Source: Cyanobacteria bacterium SIG30
GTDB lineage: Bacteria > Cyanobacteriota > Vampirovibrionia > Gastranaerophilales > Gastranaerophilaceae
Assembly: GCA_015152475.1 (NCBI GenBank)
Contig: SUTW01000003.1
Coordinates: 124,001-188,000, forward strand
Length of the DNA: 64,000 nucleotides
Direction of reading: 5' to 3'
The notes under the pieces are model-generated. The model was not told the DNA's origin. It did no database searches and saw only the letters and a list, made by a program, of their open reading frames with translations. Of the stretch, positions 29,351 to 37,060 are shown piece after piece; position 1 is the first letter of the stretch; every line of letters begins with the position of its first letter. A program made the position numbers and the translations under genes.

Positions 29351-30319
29351 TTAAGGCATTAGCTCCATATCATCATTTCCACTACCGGTTAAGCTTGTTT
29401 TTACATTACCATCTGCATAAAATGCTTTTGGTCGAAGTGTCATTTTAATTCTGTCAGCTTCAACAGAACTACCTTCTTGTTCTATTTTAGAACGTCCAGT
29501 AAATATTACAACATTTGGTTTGCCAGTTTTTTCATCAACAAGCATTTGGGCCTTAGGGCCAGTTGCAACATAATCCTTATATATTATTTTGACCTTACCG
29601 CCTGCTATAACATTTTTAATTTTTCTGTTAAATTGTTGATATTTACTTTCCACATAAATTTTAGAACCATCATCAAAAGTTAAATCAGAAACAGCGTTAC
29701 CAGTAATTTGATATTCTTCCCTTGAAGGTTCATATGTAAATTTATCGCCTTTTATAACGTTTTCGCCCTCTTTCATAACAACATTACCTGTAAGTTCAAG
29801 ATATTTGATGTCATTATTTTTATCAACCTTTGCAAGTGCATCATCGGAAAAAGTTTCTGCATTTTGATATTTAATAATAACACCGTCATGGGCTTTCATA
29901 ATCCTTGTATTTGTATCATATTCTTGGCTTTCTGCCGTGATAGTAAGCGTTGGTTCTCTATTTTCCATCATAATAGATTGGCTATTTCCCTGAGCCAAAA
30001 TATTCTTCTTAATCAAAGAAACTTTTATGATGTTTGCTTTGATTTCATGCTTTTTACTACCTTTTTCTTGAAAGGCATAAGGATGATCAAAAAAAGTTGC
30101 AAGTGAAGGCTTTTTGGAAGTTGGATCCAAATCAAGCTCTGCCAAAGGACTCTGAACTTTAACGTCACCAACCTGCACTTTGACATCACCTTCGAAAAAA
30201 CCTTTGTTTATTTCAGGTTTAAGTGTTTGTTTCTTTGCCTCAATCGTAACTGTTGTACAATATCCAACACTCATTATTAAAAAAGTAAATATGAATAATA
30301 AATTCAATATTTTTTTCAT
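29351..30319 (-). CDS. lptA: LptA/OstA-like periplasmic LPS transport protein
   Basis: An exported protein of 322 residues with an N-terminal signal (LNLLFIFTFLIMSVGYCT). The rest is repeating beta structure of the OstA type, for example NKGFFEGDVKVQVGDVKV, ITGNAVSDLTFDDG and ADGNVKTSLTG. LptA forms the periplasmic bridge carrying LPS to LptD. It is longer than E. coli LptA (185 residues), suggesting extra beta-jellyroll repeats. The gene begins on the base after the lptC stop. No lptB ATPase or lptF/G gene lies in the window. Confidence 0.82.
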   Translation of the reverse strand: MKKILNLLFIFTFLIMSVGYCTTVTIEAKKQTLKPEINKGFFEGDVKVQVGDVKVQSPLAELDLDPTSKKPSLATFFDHPYAFQEKGSKKHEIKANIIKVSLIKKNILAQGNSQSIMMENREPTLTITAESQEYDTNTRIMKAHDGVIIKYQNAETFSDDALAKVDKNNDIKYLELTGNVVMKEGENVIKGDKFTYEPSREEYQITGNAVSDLTFDDGSKIYVESKYQQFNRKIKNVIAGGKVKIIYKDYVATGPKAQMLVDEKTGKPNVVIFTGRSKIEQEGSSVEADRIKMTLRPKAFYADGNVKTSLTGSGNDDMELMP

Positions 30320-30892
30320 TTATTTATATTCTCCTAAGTCATAAACTTTACTTTTGCTTTTGCCCTCTATCTTGAAATAAGTTAAATCAACATTAAAAAC
30401 AGCTTTTGAACTTTCTGTAATAAGTTCATTATTTCTGTTTATTCTAACATTACCGCTTGCAATAATGTCTTCGTCTTTTCCTTTCCAGACAATATTGTCT
30501 GCAAGAATTGATGAGCCATCTTTGGCAACAACCAAAACGTTTCCAGATAACAAAATAGTTTTGTCACCCTCTGTATATGTACCATTTTCCGCCTGAAGGC
30601 TCAATATAACATTTTCATCGTCATCATAAAAATTACCTAAAATATCTTTTAAGACAACTGATTCCTTACCGCCTTCATAAAAGCCTTTTTTTGCGTATAA
30701 TTCCCAATATTTTTTCTCATCTTTGCTTTCAGTCAAAATAAGATTAGACACGGCAACTTTTTGTTCGTTTTTAGTTGCATCATCAAAATTGTTTGCCAAA
30801 TCCTTTGTCACAAACCAACTCCAAACAAACCCAAACAATATGAGAAGTGCAACAAGTGTAAATATGATTGTATATACTTTTTTGGAATTCAT
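30320..30892 (-). CDS. lptC: LPS export protein LptC
   Basis: A bitopic protein of 190 residues: one N-terminal membrane helix (YTIIFTLVALLILFGFVW) followed by a periplasmic LptC beta-jellyroll with LKDILGNFYDDDE, TILLSGNVLVVAKDGS and DIIASGNVRINR. It receives LPS from the inner-membrane transporter and hands it to LptA. I use the ATG at 30892. The upstream in-frame ATG at 30913 overlaps the likely -10 element and cannot be the start if that promoter is used. Confidence 0.85.
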   Translation of the reverse strand: MNSKKVYTIIFTLVALLILFGFVWSWFVTKDLANNFDDATKNEQKVAVSNLILTESKDEKKYWELYAKKGFYEGGKESVVLKDILGNFYDDDENVILSLQAENGTYTEGDKTILLSGNVLVVAKDGSSILADNIVWKGKDEDIIASGNVRINRNNELITESSKAVFNVDLTYFKIEGKSKSKVYDLGEYK

Positions 30893-30901
30893 CACCTTTT
30901 T

Positions 30902-30910
30902 ATTGTACCA
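30902..30910 (-). promoter_or_regulatory. Extended -10 promoter of the lptC operon
   Basis: On the minus strand TGGTACAAT ends only 9 bases before the lptC ATG. The mRNA would begin within about 2-4 bases of the start codon, so the AAGGTG just before the ATG would be mostly outside the transcript. Confidence 0.5.
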
Positions 30911-31021
30911 CATAAAAGAATTTTTGGTTTTTTTAGAGGATTTAAAATCAAAAAAAATTTAATAAGATATAAAAGTAAAATTTAAATTCCCCAAAAAAAC
31001 ATTTTTAATAAAGGTGCGTTT

Positions 31022-31282
31022 ATGGCAAAAAACAATTTACTCGAATTCGATGCTGAAATTTTGGCATGTAAAAGAAAACTTAAAGAACTGGAACCTCATA
31101 TAAAAAATAATGAAGCGCTCGCAACTCTTTATAACCGATTACTTGTTCAAAAAGCAATTTTAATTGACAAAAAACGCAAAGAAAGAAACCCTGAAAACAA
31201 AATTGCAGATAAATTTAGAAAAATGTTCACATTTAATCACAGAAAAAAACTAATTTGTGATTTTTTCCAAGAAGGATATTAA
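31022..31282 (+). CDS. Small basic coiled-coil protein, unknown function
   Basis: An 86-residue protein with ATG at 31022 behind AAAGGTGCGTTT. Residues 5-60 are predicted to be helical with a heptad character (LEFDAEILACKRKLKELEPH); the C-terminus is basic and aromatic (FNHRKKLICDFFQEGY). No membrane segment or known motif. It is divergent from the lptC operon and convergent with the next gene, 5 bases away. Confidence 0.5.
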   Translation: MAKNNLLEFDAEILACKRKLKELEPHIKNNEALATLYNRLLVQKAILIDKKRKERNPENKIADKFRKMFTFNHRKKLICDFFQEGY

Positions 31283-31287
31283 AGCAT

Positions 31288-32643
31288 TTAAGCATTCAAA
31301 AGTGCTGTTTCGTGTTCAACCAAGTGCGCAGGATAACCAGCATGATGAATTTTAGGCAACAAGTAAGATGCCTTGTATTCAATTAATTCATCATTATTAT
31401 CATCTGTATCATTGCAAACAAAAATTGTTTCGCCATTTTTATCTTGTTTGTAATCAACAATTGTTATCTCGTGGCCACCTGTAACTTTATTTGAATTATC
31501 TGTAAACACATAGCCAATAATAACGTCTTCACCTATATCAATAGCTTGTTTTATATGGTTTTCAATTTTTGCAAAATCGCATTTATAACTTGTTAAATAT
31601 TGATTATCATCTATGTTTTGATAAACAATTGAAAGCTTTTCCTCATTTGTTACAATTGATTCTATAAATGTTTTTTCATCAGAACTCAAACCTTGAGGAT
31701 TTGAGTTAAATTTACCAGCTCTAATATCAGATAAAGAATCATAACTTTGTTGTGATGCATTTTGCATAAGAGTTGATTGAATTAAAACATCAAGAACATT
31801 TCTTTCACCTTTATCATAATAACCGTTTTGAATATGTGCTCTTGTATAAGCATTTTTATCTGGTTTTAATTCTAAAACCGCATTTTGGAAATCAAGATAG
31901 CTTGGTCTTGTCTCAAAAGCATTTAAGAACCAAACAGCATCCATATAATTTTTTGACAATGAGCTCATTTTTAATTTTTGAGTGACTGACATTTTTGGAG
32001 AAGTAAGTTCATTTGCCCAACGTGCAAATTCTGCCGGACGCTTATTTGCAAGATGAAATTCTAAACTTGCAGCAGGACAAGTCCCGCTTCCGTTATTTTT
32101 AACATCTAATAATTCCGGATTATTTTTAATATCTTGTGAAACTTCAGGGTTATTAAGTATTAAACTCTTAACTTCATTTGGAATATCACCAAAAGTTTGA
32201 GTAATTATAGATGGCTTATAAAGCGTATCTATTGCTTGTTTCACAAGCTTAACGGAATCAAATCCCTTAACTCTTGGTTGAGTTAACATATCGTGTAAAT
32301 TTTTTAAGGTAGTGGTGTTATCGTTTGAAGAATTATTTAAAAGTTTTCCATTTCTTAAAAGTTCTGCAAGTTTTTGTTGCGAAGAAATATCACCAGTCGC
32401 AACAGGAGAAATATCTTTACTTAAAACATTAATAAGATTGTTATACATTTGTATTTCATCGCCCGCTAATAATGTGGTTCTGATATTAGCTTGATAATTA
32501 GCTTGAAAACTTACATTTGAGGTAGTTGAAAAATTATTTGAAACAATAGGATTAGATACTGGCTTAATCATACCTACGGAATGATTTTTACTAGCAGAAT
32601 TAGTTCTAACTATTTGATTAAAATTATTAATTGATCCTATCAT
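31288..32643 (-). CDS. Possible papain-like cysteine peptidase with N-terminal NVSFQAN motif
   Basis: 451 residues from the ATG at 32643, which follows AGGTAGTGAAG; a GTG two codons upstream is an alternative. I do not recognise the family by overall sequence. Three spaced elements look like a papain-fold triad: NGSGTCPAASLEFHL with Cys189 at the start of a helix, GGHEITIVDY with His391 before a strand, and FVCNDTDDN with Asp412 in a later strand. The GGHxxTIVDY block resembles C39- and C1-like enzymes. The first 50 residues are Asn/Ser-rich and disordered, with no standard signal peptide, and contain NVSFQAN (43-49). A structural or toxin-like role is also possible. Confidence 0.5.
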   Translation of the reverse strand: MIGSINNFNQIVRTNSASKNHSVGMIKPVSNPIVSNNFSTTSNVSFQANYQANIRTTLLAGDEIQMYNNLINVLSKDISPVATGDISSQQKLAELLRNGKLLNNSSNDNTTTLKNLHDMLTQPRVKGFDSVKLVKQAIDTLYKPSIITQTFGDIPNEVKSLILNNPEVSQDIKNNPELLDVKNNGSGTCPAASLEFHLANKRPAEFARWANELTSPKMSVTQKLKMSSLSKNYMDAVWFLNAFETRPSYLDFQNAVLELKPDKNAYTRAHIQNGYYDKGERNVLDVLIQSTLMQNASQQSYDSLSDIRAGKFNSNPQGLSSDEKTFIESIVTNEEKLSIVYQNIDDNQYLTSYKCDFAKIENHIKQAIDIGEDVIIGYVFTDNSNKVTGGHEITIVDYKQDKNGETIFVCNDTDDNNDELIEYKASYLLPKIHHAGYPAHLVEHETALLNA

Positions 32644-32695
32644 CTTCACTACCTATGATATTAAAAACATGAAATTATAAAAAATTGCTTATTAG

Positions 32696-32704
32696 TGCTA
32701 TTAT
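32696..32704 (+). promoter_or_regulatory. Extended -10 promoter of the TOPRIM gene
   Basis: TGCTATTAT ends 11 bases before the ATG at 32716. The predicted leader is about 5 bases and holds no ribosome-binding site. Confidence 0.45.
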
Positions 32705-32715
32705 AAAGTTACATT

Positions 32716-33657
32716 ATGAAACATAAAACTATTGATAAAAAATATTTAATTTTGTGTTTAGATAGACTAACTCGTTTTAAACATACAAATGAAAAATACG
32801 AACGAGTTTTTAAAGACATATTACATAAGTGCGGACTTAATAGTGATAATCTAGAAATTGCCAAAGAAATTTTTAATAATTCCCTTGAAAATTTTGATAA
32901 AAAAAATAATGAATTTTTATGTAACTTATTGGAACAAGAAGAAAAAAATATGTTTTATCAAAACAGGGAAAGTGAAAGAAATTTCCCCATAAATTTAAAT
33001 ATTTATGGCGCAATTAAAAATGTAGAAGAAAATTCTGATTTACCATTGAACATTAAAAGATTATTAATGCAAGAAAAAAATATGGATAAAAATCCAATAG
33101 AATTAAGAAAAAAATATTCACTTTTATATCCTCTGGAAAAAATTATTTTAACCGAAGGTGCAACTGAAGAAATCCTTTTAAGCGAATTTGCAAAAAAAAT
33201 GGATCTTGATTTTGAAAAAGAAGGGATATTGGTTTTAGGTGCAGGTGGTAAAAATCAAGTTGCAAGAAAATATTATAAGATGATTGAAGAAGTTAAACTC
33301 CCAATATTTATTTTGCTTGATGAAGATGCAACGGAAACGAAAAAAATAATAGAGCCAAAACTTCGCAAAAAAGATAAAATTTATCTTATTAAATCAGGAG
33401 AATTTGAAGATATAATCCCAAGAAAAATAATTATCGGAGCAATAAATAATTTGCACAAAAACGATTTTCAAATTAGCGAAAAAGATTTTAATGAAGAATT
33501 AAATACCGTTAAAAATCTTAAAGAAATATACAGAATAAATGGTTTCGGAGATTTTCAAAAAGCAGACTTTGCAAAAGAAGTAAAAAAATTTCTGTGCAAA
33601 AATATTGAAATAAAAGGTGAATTAAACGACATTATTGAATATATAAAAACAATTTAA
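32716..33657 (+). CDS. Stand-alone OLD-type TOPRIM protein
   Basis: A 313-residue protein whose second half (about 140-240) is a TOPRIM domain like that of OLD-family nucleases: ILTEGATEE (Glu147), VLGAGGKNQ, the acidic triad LLDEDATE (Asp202, Asp204), and SGEFEDIIP. In OLD enzymes this domain follows an ABC ATPase; here no ATPase is present. The first 130 residues are helical and unrecognised. If active it would cut or nick DNA or RNA with metal ions; the partner or trigger is unknown. Its stop overlaps the stop of a ribbon-helix-helix gene on the other strand. Confidence 0.65.
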   Translation: MKHKTIDKKYLILCLDRLTRFKHTNEKYERVFKDILHKCGLNSDNLEIAKEIFNNSLENFDKKNNEFLCNLLEQEEKNMFYQNRESERNFPINLNIYGAIKNVEENSDLPLNIKRLLMQEKNMDKNPIELRKKYSLLYPLEKIILTEGATEEILLSEFAKKMDLDFEKEGILVLGAGGKNQVARKYYKMIEEVKLPIFILLDEDATETKKIIEPKLRKKDKIYLIKSGEFEDIIPRKIIIGAINNLHKNDFQISEKDFNEELNTVKNLKEIYRINGFGDFQKADFAKEVKKFLCKNIEIKGELNDIIEYIKTI

Positions 33658-33842
33658 GCCAATATTTCATCTAAAATTTTTGCGTCTTCTTCTCTTTTTT
33701 TTGAATTTGCAAAACTAGAACGTTTAATATAAAGCTGAAGCGCTTCTCTTATAAAACGACTTCTTGAACGCATTTTGTCTGCTGCGCATTTATCAACTGA
33801 AGATAAAAAATCATCTGGAATACTAACCAATATTCTTGCCAT
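33654..33842 (-). CDS. Ribbon-helix-helix (CopG-type) DNA-binding protein
   Basis: 62 residues from the ATG at 33842, which has AAGGAGAAAAG directly before it; a reading from 33869 adds an unsupported nine residues. It opens with the RHH strand MARILVSIPDDFLSSVDK and continues with SRSRFIREALQLYIKR, the usual two helices. Such proteins are dimeric repressors or antitoxins. No toxin-like gene adjoins it: it is divergent from hydF and convergent with the TOPRIM gene. Confidence 0.8.
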   Translation of the reverse strand: MARILVSIPDDFLSSVDKCAADKMRSRSRFIREALQLYIKRSSFANSKKREEDAKILDEILA

Positions 33843-33939
33843 CTTTTCTCCTTTTTGATATAGACACACTTAATAAAGAAGTATATAATATTTTATATTA
33901 AAATTCAACCATTTTTGTGTTCAAGAAAGGCTTTAAAAA

Positions 33940-35142
33940 ATGAATTCTGTCAAAGCAAACAAAATACATATAGGAATTTTTGGCAAAAGAAATAGCGGAA
34001 AATCAACACTTATGAATACTATTTTGAACCAGGATTTCTCAATTGTATCTGACATCTTAGGTACAACAACAGATGTGAACCAAAAATCGATAGAATTAAA
34101 CCCTATAGGCCCAGTTATTTTTCTTGATACAGCTGGTATAGACGATGAAAATGAGTTAGGTATCAAAAGAGTTGAAAAAACCTATAAAGCGTTAGATAGA
34201 TGTGATGTTGCAATTTTTGTGTGCGATTTTGAAAGACTAAATGAAATCGAAATAATTTTCTTAAAAACACTGAAAACAAGAAAAATTCCAACTTTACTTA
34301 TCACAAATAAAACAGATATAGATAAACCAAATGACCAGGAAATTAAACTCCGGGAAGAACTTTCAGATAAAGCAATAATTATTTCCCTAAAAGAAAATAA
34401 TGATGCGAGAGAAATAATCAAAAAAGCATTAATTGAAATATTGCCAGATGAAATTATAGCGCCAAAGGATATTTTGCAAAATCTGGTAAAGCCCAAAGAC
34501 CATATAATACTTGTGATACCAATAGATAAAGAGGCACCAAAAGACAGACTCATTTTGCCACAAGTTCAAACAATAAGAAATATTTTAGATAAAGATGCAA
34601 CACTTTCAATTACAAGCGTTGAAAATCTGGATACAACATTGAAAAATTTAAACAATAAACCAAAAATGGTTATAACGGATTCGCAAGCATTCAAAAAAGT
34701 AAGCGAAATTGTTCCTGATGAAATAAATTTGACTTCTTTTTCTATTCTTTTTGCAAGATTAAAAGGCGATTTAAAAGCTTTTATAAAAGGTGCTTCAAAA
34801 TTAGATGATTTAAATGAAAATGACAAAATTTTAATATGTGAAAGTTGCACACATCACGCCATTGAAGATGATATAGGAAGAGTCAAAATTCCAAATTTAA
34901 TAAAAAAATATACAAATAAAAATTTAATTTTTGAATTTTATTCTGGATATGATTTTCCTGAAAATATTGAAAAATATTCATTAATTATTCATTGTGGCGC
35001 CTGCATGACAAATAGACGTGAAATTTTAACAAGAATTATGAAGGCAGAAGATAAAAATGTTCCAATTACAAACTATGGCATAACAATATCTAAATGCCTT
35101 GGCATTCTGCAAAGAGCAACAAAAATTTTTGAAGAAATTTAA
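33940..35142 (+). CDS. hydF: [FeFe]-hydrogenase maturation GTPase HydF
   Basis: A scaffold on which the 2Fe subcluster of the H-cluster is assembled before transfer to HydA. It has an Era-like GTPase domain (P-loop GKRNSGKST at 15-23, DTAG near 63-66, NKTD near 128) and the diagnostic C-terminal cluster ligands: Cys303-x-His305, then 46 residues, then Cys352-x-x-Cys355 in IHCGACMTN. Its presence implies a hydrogenase HydA with HydE and HydG elsewhere, so H2 metabolism in an anaerobe. Confidence 0.95.
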   Translation: MNSVKANKIHIGIFGKRNSGKSTLMNTILNQDFSIVSDILGTTTDVNQKSIELNPIGPVIFLDTAGIDDENELGIKRVEKTYKALDRCDVAIFVCDFERLNEIEIIFLKTLKTRKIPTLLITNKTDIDKPNDQEIKLREELSDKAIIISLKENNDAREIIKKALIEILPDEIIAPKDILQNLVKPKDHIILVIPIDKEAPKDRLILPQVQTIRNILDKDATLSITSVENLDTTLKNLNNKPKMVITDSQAFKKVSEIVPDEINLTSFSILFARLKGDLKAFIKGASKLDDLNENDKILICESCTHHAIEDDIGRVKIPNLIKKYTNKNLIFEFYSGYDFPENIEKYSLIIHCGACMTNRREILTRIMKAEDKNVPITNYGITISKCLGILQRATKIFEEI

Positions 35143-35144
35143 TT

Positions 35145-36146
35145 TTAAATTTTTGCAAAATCTTCAAAGATTTTCTCTATTTTATTATTTTCCATTATAT
35201 CTTCGATTTTATCAGATATTACATCAGGAAAAAATGAAGAAGATAAAATTATAAATAATGCAATTGCAACAAGCACCCACTCTTTTGCTTTTCTTTTTGG
35301 TGCTTCGCCCATATGGCAAAAATATTTTCCATAGTTATAACTTTGTGCAAAAAGAGAAATTGTATAATTTACAGTAATAACGGCAAACAATATACAAACA
35401 TATAGTGCAAATAAAATAAGAAGCATTATTAATATTGCAAATAAAACATTAAAAATCGCACTAACTAAAAATGCTTTAAATAAAACTATAGCAAATAATG
35501 GAAGCAATAATACGAATGAAACAATTAAATATAATATACAAGAAACGTACGAAGCAACAATAGATGCAAGATATGAATATGTAAGTTCTGGTATTGAATA
35601 TTGGAAAAATACTACATTATCTTTTTTAAAAAAGGCGCTAAATTCTTTTTTATGTGCAAAGGCCATAAAGAATGGCGTAAAGAAAATATTTGGCAAATAA
35701 GAAAATAAAAATGTTGTTAAAAAAACAAAGAAAACATTTTCTAAAATTTCTATATTAATGAAGTAGCCAAACAAGACAATAACAAGACAAAGTGGAATAA
35801 AAACAACTAATGACAACAAAAATGTATTAAAACCATATTTTAAGTATTCATTAATTCTGCCTTTAACAGAAGGCATAAAATCTTGTTTTTCAAGTATAAA
35901 ATTATGCGCTATTTCAATATTGTATCCAGCAACAAAAAGACTGACAAGAAAAAACGCAACAACTAAGAATATACTTAAAAGCATTGCTGATAACATTTTA
36001 GAGCTACCATATAAGTGTATATTAAAACCAAATAAAGTAATAAAAGCTCCAAAAATAACAGTTAAAAACAATGAATATTTGGCAATATTTCTAAAATCGT
36101 TACCAATAAGTCTTAATGGCTGAATAAAATCAATATTAAAATTCAT
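35145..36146 (-). CDS. Polytopic membrane protein, DUF4013-like
   Basis: 333 residues with about eight hydrophobic helices and no recognisable catalytic motif. The N-terminal pattern (a short amphipathic start, then paired helices with an FVAGYNIEIAHNFI turn) is reminiscent of DUF4013 membrane proteins. A strong AAGGGGG site precedes the ATG. It is convergent with hydF (2-base gap), and its promoter region adjoins the tRNA-Cys gene. Function unknown. Confidence 0.6.
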   Translation of the reverse strand: MNFNIDFIQPLRLIGNDFRNIAKYSLFLTVIFGAFITLFGFNIHLYGSSKMLSAMLLSIFLVVAFFLVSLFVAGYNIEIAHNFILEKQDFMPSVKGRINEYLKYGFNTFLLSLVVFIPLCLVIVLFGYFINIEILENVFFVFLTTFLFSYLPNIFFTPFFMAFAHKKEFSAFFKKDNVVFFQYSIPELTYSYLASIVASYVSCILYLIVSFVLLLPLFAIVLFKAFLVSAIFNVLFAILIMLLILFALYVCILFAVITVNYTISLFAQSYNYGKYFCHMGEAPKRKAKEWVLVAIALFIILSSSFFPDVISDKIEDIMENNKIEKIFEDFAKI

Positions 36147-36167
36147 AAAACCCCCTTAAAATTAAAA

Positions 36168-36239
36168 AGGCGGCACCCAGATTCGAACTGGGGGATAAAA
36201 GCTTTGCAGGCTTCTGCCTTACCACTTGGCCATGCCGCC
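36168..36239 (-). tRNA. tRNA-Cys (GCA)
   Basis: On the minus strand the 72-base cloverleaf has acceptor arm GGCGGCA/TGCCGCC, D arm GCCAAGTGGTAAGGC, anticodon stem GAAGC/GCTTT with loop CTGCAAA (anticodon GCA), T arm CCCAG/CTGGG with loop TTCGAAT, and discriminator T73 as expected for cysteine. CCA is not encoded (TTT follows), so it must be added after transcription. Confidence 0.96.
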
Positions 36240-36288
36240 TTAGATTATAATTATAATATTAAAGACACATAGAAAAGTCAATCAATAG

Positions 36289-37044
36289 TTAGACTAGATT
36301 TTCTTCCAATATTTTTAAAGTTTTAATAGAAGTTGGTGATTGCTTATCTATATATTTTTTTAATAAATCAAAACATGTTTTGCAAATTTTCTCATTAACA
36401 AGTTCGTCATAAATTGTCTTATCTTCAATTTTGGCATCCATAATTGTTGATAAAAAATCACGAATTTTTGTCGGAATTTTAGTTTTATTCAAAGATTTAT
36501 ATTCACATTTTTTGCAAAGCACGCAACCTTCATCAACTAAAAAAATAGGATTTTCTTCAATAGTACAGCCACATATTGAACATTTTTTAAGTTCAATTCC
36601 ATAACCCAAAATTTGCATAAACTTAAGTTGAAATTTTAAAACATATAATAAAATCTCAGTTTTAGAAGAAGATTCAGAAATTTTTTCAAGTGTCATATAA
36701 AAAATATCATAAATTTCTTCACTATTAGAATTTTCCTTACAAAAAATTGAAACTAATTCACCTAAATACATCCCGTAACTTAATTTATCAAAATCATATC
36801 TTAATTTATTAAATGTATTTAAAGCCTGTGCTTGACAAATGGTGTCTAAATTTCTTCCTTTGTGAAGCATTAATTTATTCGCAACAAGAACCTGCATTCT
36901 TGCGCCTAATTTACTTTTTGGACGCTTAACCCCCTTTGCAACACCCTTGATTAAACCTTGCCTTGAAAACATCAAAACAATGTTATCATGTTCGCTTAAA
37001 GGATATGTCTTTATATTTATAGCATCTGTAACAAAATTTTCCAT
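36289..37044 (-). CDS. recO: DNA repair protein RecO
   Basis: Anneals single strands and loads RecA in the RecFOR pathway. The N-terminal OB fold (residues 1-80, including VFSRQGLIKGVAKGVKRPKS-like sequence near LMFSRQGL) is followed by a helical domain and a zinc finger: CSICGCT near 157 and CVLCKKCEY near 178. Length 251 is typical. It lies 16 bases downstream of the Sir2-like gene in the same direction. Confidence 0.92.
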   Translation of the reverse strand: MENFVTDAINIKTYPLSEHDNIVLMFSRQGLIKGVAKGVKRPKSKLGARMQVLVANKLMLHKGRNLDTICQAQALNTFNKLRYDFDKLSYGMYLGELVSIFCKENSNSEEIYDIFYMTLEKISESSSKTEILLYVLKFQLKFMQILGYGIELKKCSICGCTIEENPIFLVDEGCVLCKKCEYKSLNKTKIPTKIRDFLSTIMDAKIEDKTIYDELVNEKICKTCFDLLKKYIDKQSPTSIKTLKILEENLV

Positions 37045-37060
37045 AAGATAAATTAATAGT

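Noticed and set aside
33654-33869. Toxin-antitoxin pair built on the RHH gene
   Set aside because: No small toxin gene lies up- or downstream on the same strand; the neighbours are hydF (divergent) and the TOPRIM gene (convergent).
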